This document shows positions 1 through 13,373 of a stretch of 64,000 nt of DNA, one piece after another. The DNA comes from Brenneria rubrifaciens. GTDB lineage: Bacteria; Pseudomonadota; Gammaproteobacteria; Enterobacterales; Enterobacteriaceae. The translations under genes were made by a program, and so were the position numbers. Under the pieces are notes generated by a model that did not search any database, was not told the DNA's origin, and saw only the letters and a list, made by a program, of their open reading frames with translations. How positions within the stretch are numbered: the first letter of the stretch is position 1; each line of letters begins with the position of its first letter. The stretch is taken from the NCBI RefSeq assembly GCF_005484945.1, contig NZ_CP034035.1:1-64000 (forward strand), read 5' to 3'.

Positions 1-1398
1 GTGTCGCTTTCGCTTTGGCAGCAGTGTCTTGCCCGTTTGCAGGATGAGTTACCTGCCACAGAATTCAGTATGTGGATACGCCCGTTACAGGCGGAGTTGA
101 GTGATAACACTCTGGCACTCTACGCCCCTAATCGCTTCGTTCTGGATTGGGTTCGTGATAAATATTTGAATAATATCAACGGGTTGCTTAATGACTTTTG
201 TGGTGTGGACGCCCCCTTGCTGCGTTTTGAGGTCGGGAGCAAACCTTTGGTTCAGGCCGTGAGTCAGCCGGTTAATCACCATAATACTGTCAGCATGGCG
301 GCGATGGCGCCGCAGACCCGTTTGATGCCGGTGCGTCCGAGCTGGGACAATTCCCCGGTGCAGGCCGAGCATACCTATCGTTCCAATGTGAACCCCAAAC
401 ATACGTTTGATAACTTCGTTGAAGGCAAGTCGAATCAACTGGCGCGCGCGGCGGCGCGTCAGGTGGCGGACAATCCGGGTGGCGCCTACAATCCGCTGTT
501 TTTGTATGGCGGCACGGGCCTCGGTAAAACGCACCTGTTGCATGCGGTGGGCAACGGCATCATCGCCCGCAAGGCCAATGCCAAAGTGGTTTACATGCAT
601 TCTGAGCGCTTCGTGCAGGATATGGTGAAAGCGTTGCAAAACAATGCGATTGAAGAATTTAAACGCTACTACCGCTCTGTCGATGCATTGCTGATCGATG
701 ATATTCAGTTTTTTGCCAACAAAGAGCGTTCCCAGGAGGAGTTCTTCCATACCTTCAATGCGTTGCTGGAAGGCAACCAGCAAATCATTTTGACCTCTGA
801 TCGCTATCCTAAAGAGATCAATGGGGTGGAGGATCGCCTGAAGTCCCGTTTTGGGTGGGGCCTGACCGTCGCCATTGAGCCGCCAGAGCTGGAAACCCGC
901 GTGGCGATTCTGATGAAGAAAGCGGATGAGAATGATATCCGTCTGCCCGGCGAAGTGGCGTTCTTTATCGCCAAACGCCTGCGCTCCAACGTGCGTGAGC
1001 TGGAAGGCGCATTGAACCGAGTTATCGCCAACGCCAATTTTACCGGCCGCTCCATCACGATTGATTTTGTGCGCGAAGCGCTGCGCGATCTGCTGGCGTT
1101 GCAGGAGAAACTGGTTACTATCGACAATATTCAGAAGACAGTGGCGGAATATTATAAAATCAAAGTTGCCGATCTGTTGTCCAAACGTCGTTCCCGCTCG
1201 GTGGCGCGCCCACGCCAGATGGCGATGGCGCTGGCCAAAGAGCTGACCAACCATAGCCTGCCGGAAATCGGCGATGCGTTTGGTGGCCGTGACCATACTA
1301 CGGTGCTGCATGCCTGTCGTAAAATCGAACAGCTGCGTGAAGAAAGTCACGACATCAAAGAAGATTTTTCCAATTTAATCAGAACACTATCTTCATAA
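1..1398 (+). CDS. dnaA: Chromosomal replication initiator DnaA
   Basis: DnaA binds DnaA boxes at oriC, melts the origin and loads the DnaB helicase; it also acts as a transcription factor. The 465-residue product is about the length of the E. coli protein (467). The N-terminal helicase-interaction domain is followed by a variable linker (about residues 90-130). The AAA+ domain has Walker A GGTGLGKT at about 170-177 and Walker B LLIDD at about 230-234. The C-terminal DNA-binding domain carries the DHTT signature at about 431-434. Translation starts at GTG, as is usual for enterobacterial dnaA. The gene heads the dnaA-dnaN-recF-gyrB cluster. Its promoter lies before the window, so autoregulation cannot be seen. 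Confidence 0.99.
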   Translation: MSLSLWQQCLARLQDELPATEFSMWIRPLQAELSDNTLALYAPNRFVLDWVRDKYLNNINGLLNDFCGVDAPLLRFEVGSKPLVQAVSQPVNHHNTVSMAAMAPQTRLMPVRPSWDNSPVQAEHTYRSNVNPKHTFDNFVEGKSNQLARAAARQVADNPGGAYNPLFLYGGTGLGKTHLLHAVGNGIIARKANAKVVYMHSERFVQDMVKALQNNAIEEFKRYYRSVDALLIDDIQFFANKERSQEEFFHTFNALLEGNQQIILTSDRYPKEINGVEDRLKSRFGWGLTVAIEPPELETRVAILMKKADENDIRLPGEVAFFIAKRLRSNVRELEGALNRVIANANFTGRSITIDFVREALRDLLALQEKLVTIDNIQKTVAEYYKIKVADLLSKRRSRSVARPRQMAMALAKELTNHSLPEIGDAFGGRDHTTVLHACRKIEQLREESHDIKEDFSNLIRTLSS

Positions 1399-1402
1399 CA
1401 TG

Positions 1403-2503
1403 ATGAAATTTATTGTTGAACGCGAGCATCTGTTAAAACCTTTGCAACAGGTTAGCAGCCCATTGGGCGGTCGGCCTACGTTGCCTATTTTGGGCAACCT
1501 GCTGATACAAGTGACCGAAGGGGCACTGTCGCTGACCGGCACCGATCTTGAGATGGAGATGGTGGCTAACGTGGCGCTGACGCAACCCCATGAGCCGGGT
1601 GCGACGACGGTGCCGGCCCGTAAGCTGTTTGATATCTGCCGCGGGTTGCCGGATGGGGCGGAAATCACCGTGATGCTGGATGGCGATCGCATGTTGGTGC
1701 GCTCCGGCCGCAGCCGTTTTTCGCTGTCGACTCTGCCTGCCGCGGATTTCCCCAATCTGGATGACTGGCAGAGTGAAGTGGAATTCTCATTGCCGCAGGC
1801 CACGATGAAGCGTCTGATTGAAGCCACACAGTTCTCGATGGCGCATCAGGACGTGCGTTACTACCTCAACGGCATGCTGTTTGAAACCGAAGGCGAAGAA
1901 CTGCGTACCATCGCCACCGACGGTCATCGACTGGCCGTATGCGCGATGCCGGTCGGACAGTCTCTGCCGTCACATTCGGTGATTGTGCCACGTAAGGGCG
2001 TGATGGAGCTGGTGCGTTTGCTGGATGGCGGCGATACGCCGCTGCAACTGCAAATCGGCAGTAACAATATTCGCGCGCACGTCGGTGATTTTATCTTTAC
2101 CTCGAAGCTGGTTGACGGTCGTTTTCCTGATTACCGCCGCGTTTTACCGAAAAACCCGGATAAGACGCTGGAAGCCAGTTGCGATTTGCTTAAGCAGGCG
2201 TTCTCCCGCGCCGCTATTCTGTCGAATGAGAAATTCCGCGGCGTGCGGCTCCATCTCATTCATAACCAGTTGAAAATCACCGCCAATAACCCTGAACAGG
2301 AAGAAGCGGAGGAGATTCTGGATGTGCAGTATGAGGGCGCTGAGATGGAAATCGGGTTTAACGTCAGCTACGTTCTGGACGTACTGAATGCGCTGAAGTG
2401 CGAGGATGTTCGCCTGCTGCTGACCGACTCCGTTTCCAGCGTGCAAATCGAAGATGGCGCCAGCCGGGCGGCCGCCTATGTCGTTATGCCGATGCGCCTC
2501 TAG
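1403..2503 (+). CDS. dnaN: DNA polymerase III beta sliding clamp
   Basis: DnaN forms the ring-shaped dimer that tethers polymerase III and other replication and repair enzymes to DNA. The 366-residue protein matches the E. coli length and begins MKFIVEREHLLKPLQQV, close to E. coli. An ATG at 1400 lies one codon upstream, but the family start is the ATG at 1403, only 4 nt after the dnaA stop. That spacing implies co-transcription and probably translational coupling with dnaA. The C-terminus ends in the conserved MPMRL. The gene is followed by a 132-nt gap before recF. Confidence 0.98.
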   Translation: MKFIVEREHLLKPLQQVSSPLGGRPTLPILGNLLIQVTEGALSLTGTDLEMEMVANVALTQPHEPGATTVPARKLFDICRGLPDGAEITVMLDGDRMLVRSGRSRFSLSTLPAADFPNLDDWQSEVEFSLPQATMKRLIEATQFSMAHQDVRYYLNGMLFETEGEELRTIATDGHRLAVCAMPVGQSLPSHSVIVPRKGVMELVRLLDGGDTPLQLQIGSNNIRAHVGDFIFTSKLVDGRFPDYRRVLPKNPDKTLEASCDLLKQAFSRAAILSNEKFRGVRLHLIHNQLKITANNPEQEEAEEILDVQYEGAEMEIGFNVSYVLDVLNALKCEDVRLLLTDSVSSVQIEDGASRAAAYVVMPMRL

Positions 2504-2635
2504 TATGATGGCGGGCTATTATACTTGCCAGATTGAGATGGCGATCGCGCCCGTTAAGTCCGCTTCGGTGAGTGCGCGCGGTTCTCACCCAATCTGTCTG
2601 CGACAGTCATTCCCTTGATTACGTGAAATAGTCGC

Positions 2636-3721
2636 ATGGCGCTTACTCGTCTTTTGATTAAAGATTTTCGCAATATTGAAGCGGCCGATCTGACGCTGGC
2701 CCCCGGCTTTAACTTTTTGGTCGGGGCGAACGGCAGCGGTAAAACCAGCGTGCTGGAAGCGATTTATACGCTGGGGCATGGCCGGGCGTTCCGCAGTGTG
2801 CAGGCGGCGCGCGTTATTCGCCACGATCAGGCTGAATTTGTTCTGCATGGCCGTATTGACAGCGCTGAGCAAGAGCGCTCCGTCGGGCTGAGTAAAAATC
2901 GTCAGGGCGACAGTAAGGTGCGCATTGACGGCAGCGACGGCCATAAAGTGGCGGAGCTGGCGCAGCTACTGCCGATTCAGCTAATTACCCCCGAAGGTTT
3001 TACCTTGCTGAACGGCGGGCCAAAGTATCGCCGCGCTTTTCTCGACTGGGGCTGTTTTCATAACGAACCCGGTTTTTTTTCCGCCTGGAGCAAAATGAAA
3101 CGTCTGCTGCGTCAGCGTAATGCGGCGCTGCGGCAGGTGAGCCATTACGGTCAGCTCAGAGCCTGGGATCAGGAACTGGTGCCTTTGGCTTTGCGTATCA
3201 GCGAATGGCGGGGGCAGTACAGTGAAGCGATTGTTGGGGATATCTCTGCGACCTGTACGCAATTCCTACCCGAATTTTCTCTCGGGTTTTCGTTCCAGCG
3301 TGGCTGGGACAAAGAAAGTGAGTATGCCGAACTGCTGGAGCGTCAGTTTGAACGCGACCGGCTGTTAGGCTACACGGCGCTTGGGCCGCATAAAGCCGAC
3401 TTTCGTATCCGCGCTAGCGGCGTGGCCGTTGAGGATATGTTATCCCGCGGTCAGTTAAAGCTGCTGATGTGCGCATTAAGACTGGCCCAGGGTGAGTTCC
3501 TCACCCGTCAGAACGGACTGCGCTGTCTGTATCTGATCGACGATTTTGCTTCCGAACTGGATAGTACCCGCCGCCGTTTACTGGCTGAACGGTTAAAAGC
3601 CACGCATGCACAGGTTTTTGTCAGCGCGGTCAGCGCTGAACAGATAGACGACATGGGTGGTGAAAAGGGCAAGATGTTCCGCGTGGAACAGGGTAAAATA
3701 ACGGTTCAATCACAGGACTAA
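2636..3721 (+). CDS. recF: DNA replication and repair protein RecF
   Basis: RecF is an SMC-like ATPase that works with RecO and RecR to load RecA at single-strand gaps. The 361-residue product has Walker A GANGSGKT at residues 30-37, an ABC-type signature [10 protein letters not shown] near 280 and a Walker B region [11 protein letters not shown] near 300. Length and sequence agree with the enterobacterial family. It lies 132 nt after dnaN and 18 nt before gyrB, the conserved order of the cluster. The start is the ATG preceding [14 protein letters not shown], as in E. coli. No strong ribosome-binding site is visible, which fits the known low expression of recF. Confidence 0.98.
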   Translation: MALTRLLIKDFRNIEAADLTLAPGFNFLVGANGSGKTSVLEAIYTLGHGRAFRSVQAARVIRHDQAEFVLHGRIDSAEQERSVGLSKNRQGDSKVRIDGSDGHKVAELAQLLPIQLITPEGFTLLNGGPKYRRAFLDWGCFHNEPGFFSAWSKMKRLLRQRNAALRQVSHYGQLRAWDQELVPLALRISEWRGQYSEAIVGDISATCTQFLPEFSLGFSFQRGWDKESEYAELLERQFERDRLLGYTALGPHKADFRIRASGVAVEDMLSRGQLKLLMCALRLAQGEFLTRQNGLRCLYLIDDFASELDSTRRRLLAERLKATHAQVFVSAVSAEQIDDMGGEKGKMFRVEQGKITVQSQD

Positions 3722-6154
<2,433 letters not shown>

Positions 6155-6180
6155 TGTTCTTTCGTCATCTTACCGACCAA

Positions 6181-6209
6181 GCCAGCACCCGATTTCGGCA
6201 GGTGCTGGC
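6181..6209 (+). terminator. Inverted repeat after gyrB
   Basis: A perfect 9-bp stem (GCCAGCACC / GGTGCTGGC) with an 11-nt loop lies 26 nt after the gyrB stop. There is no clear T-tract after it, so termination is inferred from position. A second weaker hairpin (AAGGGC at 6339-6344 and GCCCTT at 6363-6368) is followed directly by a run of T and may be the real intrinsic terminator. Confidence 0.5.
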
Positions 6210-6338
6210 GACAATCGGCCGTTCATCTTCCGGTTAAGACGTTTGAAGCTCAACCCTACCGAAACGTATGCTAATGACATGGTTAAAGAACCCAGACATC
6301 AACCTTTCATTGCTGTTGCGGGGGGCTGATTACGTTAT

Positions 6339-6373
6339 AAGGGCCATTTGTCAGGCTGCTTTGCCCTTTTTTT
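6339..6373 (+). terminator. Possible intrinsic terminator in the gyrB downstream gap
   Basis: A 6-bp stem (AAGGGC / GCCCTT) with an 18-nt loop runs straight into seven T residues. It sits in the 377-nt gap between gyrB and the amidohydrolase-like gene. The rest of this gap shows no ORF or recognisable RNA gene. Confidence 0.45.
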
Positions 6374-6531
6374 ACCTGTTTCGCCAGTGTAAATGTTTAG
6401 TGACAAGCATAGTGATATGTGAGTGACACACAAGGCGGCAGGCGCGACTCGTCCTCTTCACTCATGTCCGCCACGCCCCCAACAATCCGCGTTGTACAAA
6501 TGATACTTTTCAACATAGCAAGGAGTTGCTT

Positions 6532-7314
6532 ATGACGTTTTTCAAAAAGACATCGCTAATGGCTTTGCTGTTGGTTTCAACAGTGGCTTATGGCAGCATC
6601 GAACAAGACGACGTTGCTCCGTTCAAAAAAGCGATAATTACGCCTGAATACGTAAAAGAAGCCATAACCTATGAGAAGGAAGCGGACAAAAATTCTAATG
6701 TGATACCGCAAGAAGGAGAAAGCTGGTTTAACGTTCTACCGGGGGAAAGTCGGATAATAATCAGCGCTCCTCACGCCACACAGCCGTCTAGGGAGGGGCA
6801 ATATCGCTTTTCTGATGGGGGCGGCACGGCGGCCCTGGCGATTATGTTGGGAAAACTTACTGATTCAACAGTAATTTATACAACCAAGGCTTCACCCTCA
6901 GACCCCAACTACTATGACAATAATGCCTACAAAGAGAAGCTGGCAGCGTTAATCCACTCAAAGCAACCGAAGCTCATCATCGATATTCACGGTAGTCACC
7001 CGTTTCGCCCCTATGACGTTGATATAGGAACCCTGAATGGGAAGTCGCTGTTAGGTAAAGATGAGCGGGTGAGTGAACTGATAAACATATTGAAAAATGA
7101 AGGTATCAGTAACTTTTCCAACAACTATTTTGCAGCTTCGAAAAATGCAACCGTGGCGAAATTTGGCTCTAATCTTGGCGTGCCCAGCATACAACTGGAA
7201 ATCAACAGTATATGGATGATGCCGAGTGACGGTAATATTGAAGCGCACAAATTCGCCCAGATGTTGCAAGGGCTGGTTCTGTACGTCAACAGCGAGAAGA
7301 AACGCTTTCCATAA
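6532..7314 (+). CDS. Secreted N-formylglutamate amidohydrolase-like protein
   Basis: The 260-residue product starts with a typical Sec signal peptide (MTFFKKTSLMALLLVSTVAYG), so the mature protein should be periplasmic or secreted. Motifs ISAPHA near residue 79, DIHGSHP near 153 and a late LEIN are those of the N-formylglutamate amidohydrolase / zinc carboxypeptidase-like fold, with the histidines and acidic residues expected for a metal site. The substrate is unknown; family members cleave formylglutamate or related amides, and some cleave poly-gamma-glutamate. The start is ATG 6532, 6 nt after AGGAG. Base composition is more AT-rich than gyrB, and the gene lies alone between gyrB and the PTS block, suggesting acquisition. 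Confidence 0.7.
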   Translation: MTFFKKTSLMALLLVSTVAYGSIEQDDVAPFKKAIITPEYVKEAITYEKEADKNSNVIPQEGESWFNVLPGESRIIISAPHATQPSREGQYRFSDGGGTAALAIMLGKLTDSTVIYTTKASPSDPNYYDNNAYKEKLAALIHSKQPKLIIDIHGSHPFRPYDVDIGTLNGKSLLGKDERVSELINILKNEGISNFSNNYFAASKNATVAKFGSNLGVPSIQLEINSIWMMPSDGNIEAHKFAQMLQGLVLYVNSEKKRFP

Positions 7315-7330
7315 TGATCCGTTTCAGAGT

Positions 7331-7355
7331 CATTGGGGTGCCTGTCACCCCAATG
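7331..7355. terminator. Perfect inverted repeat between convergent genes
   Basis: The stem CATTGGGGTG / CACCCCAATG (10 bp, 5-nt loop) lies between the convergent amidohydrolase-like gene and the LacI-family regulator. The flanking A-run on the + side is not a canonical T-tract for either direction, so the terminator function is inferred from position. Confidence 0.45.
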
Positions 7356-7371
7356 CGTTAAAAAAATAGAC

Positions 7372-8406
7372 TTAACGTACATTGCCTTCCCCTCGGGCTG
7401 CCGGGCCTTTGCCAACCGACTCGCGAACGATCAACGAACCCTGAAATGCCGGGGACGGCGTGGGGGGATTACCGTCCAGCATACAAAGCAGTTTCTCAAG
7501 GGTACGTTTAATCATTTCCGCCACCGGAACATGCACGGTCGTCAGGGGCGGGTGCACCCAGGAGGCCATAGGCAGGTCATCGAACCCGAGCAGAGAGACA
7601 TCATCCGGTATAGTCATTCCCTGTTCGCGAAAAGCTTTTGCCGCGCCAATGGCCATGTCGTCATTGCTGGCGACCAGCGCGCTGAAGGTGACACCGCGTT
7701 GGTGCAGTGTTTTCACCGCGGCGTAACCACTTTCCGGCGTCCAGTCGCCCTCGACCACCCGTTGGTCATTTAAGGCAATGCCTTGTTCGGCCAGCGCCTG
7801 CTGATAACCCAGGCGGCGGCTCTCACCCGTGGGCGATCCTGGTGCGCCGAGGATAAACGCGATCTCCCGGTGTCCGCGATCGATCAGGTAATTAACGGCA
7901 TTGAAACAGTGCTGCTGGTGGTCGGTACAGATACCGTTTTCCTTATGACGGTTCAGTCTTCGGTTCACCACCATAATGGGCTGTTTGTGTTGATCAATAA
8001 TGCTTTCCAGCGCCCCGATGGACAGAAACCGCGGGTAGATGATGAGCGCGTCACAGCGTGAATCGAGTAGAAATTCGATGGCCTGGCGCTCCTCTTCCGC
8101 GCTGTGCTTGCCATCAGCAAGAATAAGCTGGCGTCCGTACCGCTCGGTCATGGTTGCGGTCTGAAAGAGCAGTTCATTGAAATAAGGGCCGTTGTATAAG
8201 GTATTGGTGACGACCAGACCAATACTCTGAGATTTGTTAGTGGCTAACTGACGCGCCAGTAAATTTGGTCGGTATCCCATTTCTTCAATGGCCTTGAAGA
8301 CCCGGTCTTTGGTGGGCTGACTGACGTAGTTATTCCCTGTCAACACCCGTGATACGGTTGATTTTGATACGCCAGCTCTTTTGGCCACATCAAGCATGGT
8401 TATCAT
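7372..8406 (-). CDS. LacI/GalR-family repressor, AscG-like
   Basis: The 344-residue regulator has an N-terminal LacI helix-turn-helix (MLDVAKRAGVSKSTVSRVL, about residues 4-22), the YRPN hinge-helix segment, and a periplasmic-binding-protein-like sugar domain. It is strongly similar to E. coli AscG along its whole length (LARQLATNKSQSIGLVVTNT, LADGKHSAEEERQAI). It is transcribed divergently from the PTS/glucosidase operon starting at 8641. A near-match to the AscG operator lies at 8575-8588, so it probably represses that operon and is released by a beta-glucoside or its phosphate. Exact inducer unknown; it could be a paralogue rather than AscG itself. Confidence 0.88.
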   Translation of the reverse strand: MITMLDVAKRAGVSKSTVSRVLTGNNYVSQPTKDRVFKAIEEMGYRPNLLARQLATNKSQSIGLVVTNTLYNGPYFNELLFQTATMTERYGRQLILADGKHSAEEERQAIEFLLDSRCDALIIYPRFLSIGALESIIDQHKQPIMVVNRRLNRHKENGICTDHQQHCFNAVNYLIDRGHREIAFILGAPGSPTGESRRLGYQQALAEQGIALNDQRVVEGDWTPESGYAAVKTLHQRGVTFSALVASNDDMAIGAAKAFREQGMTIPDDVSLLGFDDLPMASWVHPPLTTVHVPVAEMIKRTLEKLLCMLDGNPPTPSPAFQGSLIVRESVGKGPAARGEGNVR

Positions 8407-8574
8407 TTTTTCTTCCTAAACGTGGCGGCTACTGAACGTAGCATGAATATAAAATGTGTCCTCCATTATAAAGAGAAATCCGTTTTTTTTTATCATCGCG
8501 AAACAATAAACCGCGTCGCTTTGCCGCCAGCAACGGCTGTTTATGATCGCGTTCAAAGATTATGAAACCCGATG

Positions 8575-8588
8575 TGAAACCGGTTGCA
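8575..8588. promoter_or_regulatory. Putative AscG-type operator
   Basis: TGAAACCGGTTGCA differs by one base from the perfect palindrome TGAAACCGGTTTCA that AscG recognises in E. coli (established knowledge). It lies 53 nt before the PTS IIB start, in the intergenic region shared with the AscG-like gene. A weaker half-site (TATGAAACCC) lies just upstream at 8561-8570. Confidence 0.6.
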
Positions 8589-8640
8589 TATTATTCTTTA
8601 TGTTGCTTGAATGATAAAAAAACACGCGATGAGGTGCAGA

Positions 8641-8946
8641 ATGAAGAAAATTTTACTCTGTTGTGCGGCGGGAATGTCCACCAGCATGCTGGTCCAGAAA
8701 ATGGAAAAAGTCGCGAAGGAACAAGGAGTTGATGTTGAGATAACCGCCGTCGGGTTTGACGAGTTTGTCGAAATCATTGATGAGTACGACTGCTGCCTGC
8801 TCGGACCGCAGATTAAATACAAACTGGCTGAGTTAAAAAACCTTGCAGAGAAAAAAAACAAACCCATTGCGGTTATCGGCACCCTTGATTACGGAATGAT
8901 GAATGGCGAAAAAGTGCTTAATGATGCACTCGGTATGATGCGTTAG
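8641..8946 (+). CDS. PTS lactose/cellobiose-family IIB component
   Basis: The 101-residue soluble EIIB carries the phospho-cysteine motif CAAGMSTSML, with the likely active Cys at residue 8. It takes phosphate from IIA His and passes it to the sugar entering through IIC. It is similar to E. coli ChbB and CelA-type EIIB proteins. The start is ATG 8641, with GAGG seven bases upstream at 8631-8634; an in-frame ATG at 8629 lacks a ribosome-binding site. First gene of an operon with IIC, IIA and a GH1 enzyme, and divergent from the AscG-like repressor. It is 93 nt from the IIC start; that gap contains part of an intergenic repeat. Confidence 0.92.
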   Translation: MKKILLCCAAGMSTSMLVQKMEKVAKEQGVDVEITAVGFDEFVEIIDEYDCCLLGPQIKYKLAELKNLAEKKNKPIAVIGTLDYGMMNGEKVLNDALGMMR

Positions 8947-8973
8947 CCCCGCACTATTTCAGGATGTGCCCGT

Positions 8974-9000
8974 CATCTTTCAGGTTGCAGGCGCGTTGGC
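8974..9000. repeat. Fragment of an enterobacterial intergenic repeat
   Basis: This 27-nt stretch (CATCTTTCAGGTTGCAG then GCGCGTTGGC) matches the left end of the longer repeat at 24927 with two transitions over 26 nt. It sits in the IIB-IIC gap inside the PTS operon. It appears to be a truncated copy of the same palindromic element. Confidence 0.6.
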
Positions 9001-9039
9001 TTGCCGTGGGTATGCAGGGAATCACTGCGGGAGATAATT

Positions 9040-10347
9040 ATGAGTACGTTTAGCCAGTCATTATTCAACGTCATTGAAAACCGCATCAGTCCGGTTGCGG
9101 CGAAACTGTCCAACCAGCGCCATGTCGTCGCCATCAAAGACGGCTTTATTTCGTCGATGCCGTTTCTAATTGTCGGCTCGTTTATGCTGTTATTCGCCCA
9201 CCCGCCTTTTAGCGCGGATAGCCAGTGGGCGTTTGCTCAGTGGTGGCTGGATAGGGTGGAGCGCCATACGCAGCAGATCATGATGCCCTACAACATGACG
9301 ATGGGGATCATGGCGGTCTATATCACCAGCGCGATAGCTTACAATTTGGCGCAAAGCTACAAGATGAACGGCTTTATGGCGGCCAGTCTGTCGCTGATGT
9401 CGTTCCTGCTGGTGGCGGCCCCGCAAACGGATAAAAGCCTGCCGGTAGGCTCCCTGGGGGGCGAGGGGATTTTTACTGCGATCATCGTCTCGCTCTATGT
9501 GACGGAACTGATGCATTTTCTGCAAAAGCGGAATATTGGTATTCGCTTGCCGGAGCAGGTGCCGCCGAAGATCCGCCAGTCCTTTGATTTACTCATCCCT
9601 ATTCTCGCTATTTTCCTGACGCTATTCCCGCTCAGCCTGTTTATTCAGCACCAATTCGGCATGCTGTTGCCGCAGGCGATTATGGCGATCTTCGCCCCGA
9701 TTATTTCTGCTTCCGATTCGTTGCCCGCCATCTTAATCGCAGTGCTGCTGTGTCATCTGTTGTGGTTTGCCGGCATTCACGGGGCGATCATTGTCGGCGG
9801 GATTTTGCAGGCTTTCTGGCTGACGAATCTGGGAATAAATCAACAGGCGCTGAACACCGCCGCGCCGATTACCCAGATCTTTATCGAACCCTTCTGGCAG
9901 TTCTTTATCGTCGTGGGGGGGTCCGGCTCAACCATGGGCCTGGTGTTTCTCTATCTGCGAAGCCGCTCGTTCCATTTGCGCTCCATCGGCAAACTGGCCG
10001 TGGTGCCCAGCATATTCAATATTAACGAACCGGTGATTTTTGGCTCGCCGGTGGTGATGAATCCGCTGCTGTTTATCCCGTTTGTCACGGCGCCGCTGGT
10101 CAATGCCGTCATTGCATATGTCGCCACCCGAACCGATCTGGTTAACCACGTTGTGTCACTTGCTCCCTGGACGACGCCAGGTCCGATTGGCGCCGCCTGG
10201 TCGACCGGCTGGGATTTGCGCGCCGTCATGCTGGTTGGCGTGCTGATTGTGGTGTCGTCTCTGATCTATTACCCCTTCTTCAAAATGTATGAGCGCCAGC
10301 TTTTGGCGCAGGAAAAAGAGACATTGCAAACCCAGGGGAGTCACTGA
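9040..10347 (+). CDS. PTS cellobiose/beta-glucoside IIC permease
   Basis: The 435-residue integral membrane EIIC of the lactose/N,N-diacetylchitobiose/beta-glucoside class translocates and phosphorylates the sugar. Hydrophobic segments run through the whole protein, for example GFISSMPFLIVGSFMLLF near residue 35, PILAIFLTLFPLSLFI near 190 and AVMLVGVLIVVSSLIYYPFF near the end. The INEPVIFGSPVVMNP motif near residue 330 corresponds to the substrate-site loop of this family. The ATG at 9040 (MSTFSQSLFNVIENRI) is chosen over upstream in-frame starts because the family begins here and GGGAGA precedes it. Its stop overlaps the IIA start by one base. Confidence 0.92.
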   Translation: MSTFSQSLFNVIENRISPVAAKLSNQRHVVAIKDGFISSMPFLIVGSFMLLFAHPPFSADSQWAFAQWWLDRVERHTQQIMMPYNMTMGIMAVYITSAIAYNLAQSYKMNGFMAASLSLMSFLLVAAPQTDKSLPVGSLGGEGIFTAIIVSLYVTELMHFLQKRNIGIRLPEQVPPKIRQSFDLLIPILAIFLTLFPLSLFIQHQFGMLLPQAIMAIFAPIISASDSLPAILIAVLLCHLLWFAGIHGAIIVGGILQAFWLTNLGINQQALNTAAPITQIFIEPFWQFFIVVGGSGSTMGLVFLYLRSRSFHLRSIGKLAVVPSIFNINEPVIFGSPVVMNPLLFIPFVTAPLVNAVIAYVATRTDLVNHVVSLAPWTTPGPIGAAWSTGWDLRAVMLVGVLIVVSSLIYYPFFKMYERQLLAQEKETLQTQGSH

Positions 10348-10688
10348 TGAAAATTGATGAAAACACCGTCATGGAATTGATCATTCATGCCGGAGAAGCG
10401 CGTTCGGATGCGATGGAGGCGTTGCGTGCCGCCAGAGAACACGATTGGGAAAAGACCGACCGGATGCTGAAGTCCGCATCTGCGGCTGCTCGCAAGGCTC
10501 ACCATATTCAAACGTCGCTGATTGGCGCGGATGAAGGCAGCGGGAAAATTCCGGTCAATCTGATTCTGGTTCATGCGCAGGATCACCTGATGAACGCGAT
10601 GCTTTGCCGCGATCTGGCGGAGGAATTGGTTTATGTACACCGGGAAATTGCCGCCCTGAAGCGCGGCGATGCCGTCTGCGGCCAATGA
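10347..10688 (+). CDS. PTS lactose/cellobiose-family IIA component
   Basis: The 113-residue all-helical EIIA accepts phosphate from HPr. The phospho-histidine lies in the motif VHAQDHLMNAM near residue 72-75, with a second conserved His in the same motif. Its start ATG overlaps the IIC stop (TGATG), indicating translational coupling. The order IIB-IIC-IIA followed by a 6-phospho-glucosidase is typical of LicB/Cel-type operons. Confidence 0.93.
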   Translation: MKIDENTVMELIIHAGEARSDAMEALRAAREHDWEKTDRMLKSASAAARKAHHIQTSLIGADEGSGKIPVNLILVHAQDHLMNAMLCRDLAEELVYVHREIAALKRGDAVCGQ

Positions 10689-10729
10689 CCCGCGGCCCGG
10701 GGTTGATTTTGTTTTTTAACATAACCTAA

Positions 10730-12187
<1,458 letters not shown>

Positions 12188-12249
12188 GAAAGATCAGCGA
12201 GGCTCCGCGCCCTTATTTTCACCGTAGCGCGCAGGCCGCCATCAACCTC

Positions 12250-12280
12250 AAGCCGTGCAACCTGTGCGGCTTTTATTTTA
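12250..12280 (+). terminator. Intrinsic terminator after the glucosidase
   Basis: The stem AAGCCG / CGGCTT with an 11-nt loop is followed by TTATTTTATT. It ends the PTS operon before yidA. Confidence 0.65.
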
Positions 12281-12383
12281 TTACTTTACGTGTCATACGC
12301 ATGTCATCATGCCGCATTTCACTGGCGACTTCATCGCCAAAGCGCGTTAGCATGAAAACCGATAATTTGATGCTGAGAACTTT

Positions 12384-13199
12384 ATGTCTATAAAACTGAT
12401 CGCAATTGATATGGATGGGACGTTACTGACGCCACAAAATCAAATCTCTCCCGCGGTGAAGGCGGCTATCGCAGCGGCAAGAGAGAAGGGCGTTGAGGTT
12501 GTGCTGGCAACTGGTCGCCCGTTCATCGGCGTTGAGCGCTATCTGGCGGAGCTGGCTTTACAGCGGGAAGATTGCTTTTGCGTCACCAATAACGGCGCGC
12601 TGGTACAACGTGCGATTGATGGCGGCTGTGTGGCGCAAACGGCGCTGAGCTTCGACGACTATCTTTACTTTGAAGCGCTGGCCCGGGAGTTGGATGTTCA
12701 TTTTCACGCGCTGGATTTTAATGTTGTCTATACCGCCAACAAGGATATCAGCCGTTATACCGTCCATGAGGCGCACCTGACCGGTATGCCGCTGAAGTAC
12801 CGGGCGGTTGAAGAGATGGATCGCAGTCTGACATTTCCCAAAGTCATGATGATTGATGAACCGTCGGTGCTGGATCGGGCCATCAGCCAGATCCCGCCGG
12901 AAGCGTTTGAGGGTTACACCATCATGAAGAGCGCCCCTTATTACCTGGAAATTCTGGATAAGCGCGTGAATAAGGGCGAAGGGGTGAAAATGCTGGCGCA
13001 ACATCTCGGTATCGCGCGGGAAAGCGTAATGGCGCTGGGCGATCAGGAAAACGATCTGGCGATGCTGAATTATGCCGGGCTGGGTGTCGCGATGGGGAAT
13101 GCCACCGAAGCAGTGAAAGCGGTCTGTCAGTTTGTGACCAGAACCAATCAGGAAGATGGTGTGGCCTATGCGATTGAAAAATTTGTGCTTCGTGCTTAA
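12384..13199 (+). CDS. yidA: HAD-superfamily sugar phosphatase YidA
   Basis: The 271-residue Cof-type HAD phosphatase starts with the catalytic motif DMDGTLL (nucleophile Asp near residue 9) and has the later GDQENDLAML motif III/IV near residue 220. Sequence follows E. coli YidA closely (SPAVKAAIAAAREKGV, MKSAPYYLEILDKRVNKGEGVK). The E. coli enzyme dephosphorylates small phosphosugars. In E. coli yidA lies just past gyrB-yidB, so the 6-kb stretch from 6155 to 12383 interrupts the shared neighbourhood. Confidence 0.95.
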   Translation: MSIKLIAIDMDGTLLTPQNQISPAVKAAIAAAREKGVEVVLATGRPFIGVERYLAELALQREDCFCVTNNGALVQRAIDGGCVAQTALSFDDYLYFEALARELDVHFHALDFNVVYTANKDISRYTVHEAHLTGMPLKYRAVEEMDRSLTFPKVMMIDEPSVLDRAISQIPPEAFEGYTIMKSAPYYLEILDKRVNKGEGVKMLAQHLGIARESVMALGDQENDLAMLNYAGLGVAMGNATEAVKAVCQFVTRTNQEDGVAYAIEKFVLRA

Positions 13200-13373
13200 C
13201 GGGATGGAAAATCGACAGCATAAGGCACATGCGTCATTCTCCACAGTGCCAGAATATCAACGGTTGGACGGTCTTCGATAATCGACAACGGCGGGGGAAC
13301 CCTCCCTCGCTTGCTGTCCTCCCGTCACGCGAAATCTGTTGGGGGAAGTTTAATTCAATGATTGTCGGTGCTT

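Noticed and set aside
1..400. oriC next to dnaA
   Set aside because: In Enterobacterales oriC lies away from dnaA, and no DnaA-box cluster or AT-rich unwinding region is seen here.
85..1350. 421-codon frame antisense to dnaA
   Set aside because: It is opposite an essential conserved gene, has no ribosome-binding site or family motif, and its composition mirrors dnaA codons.
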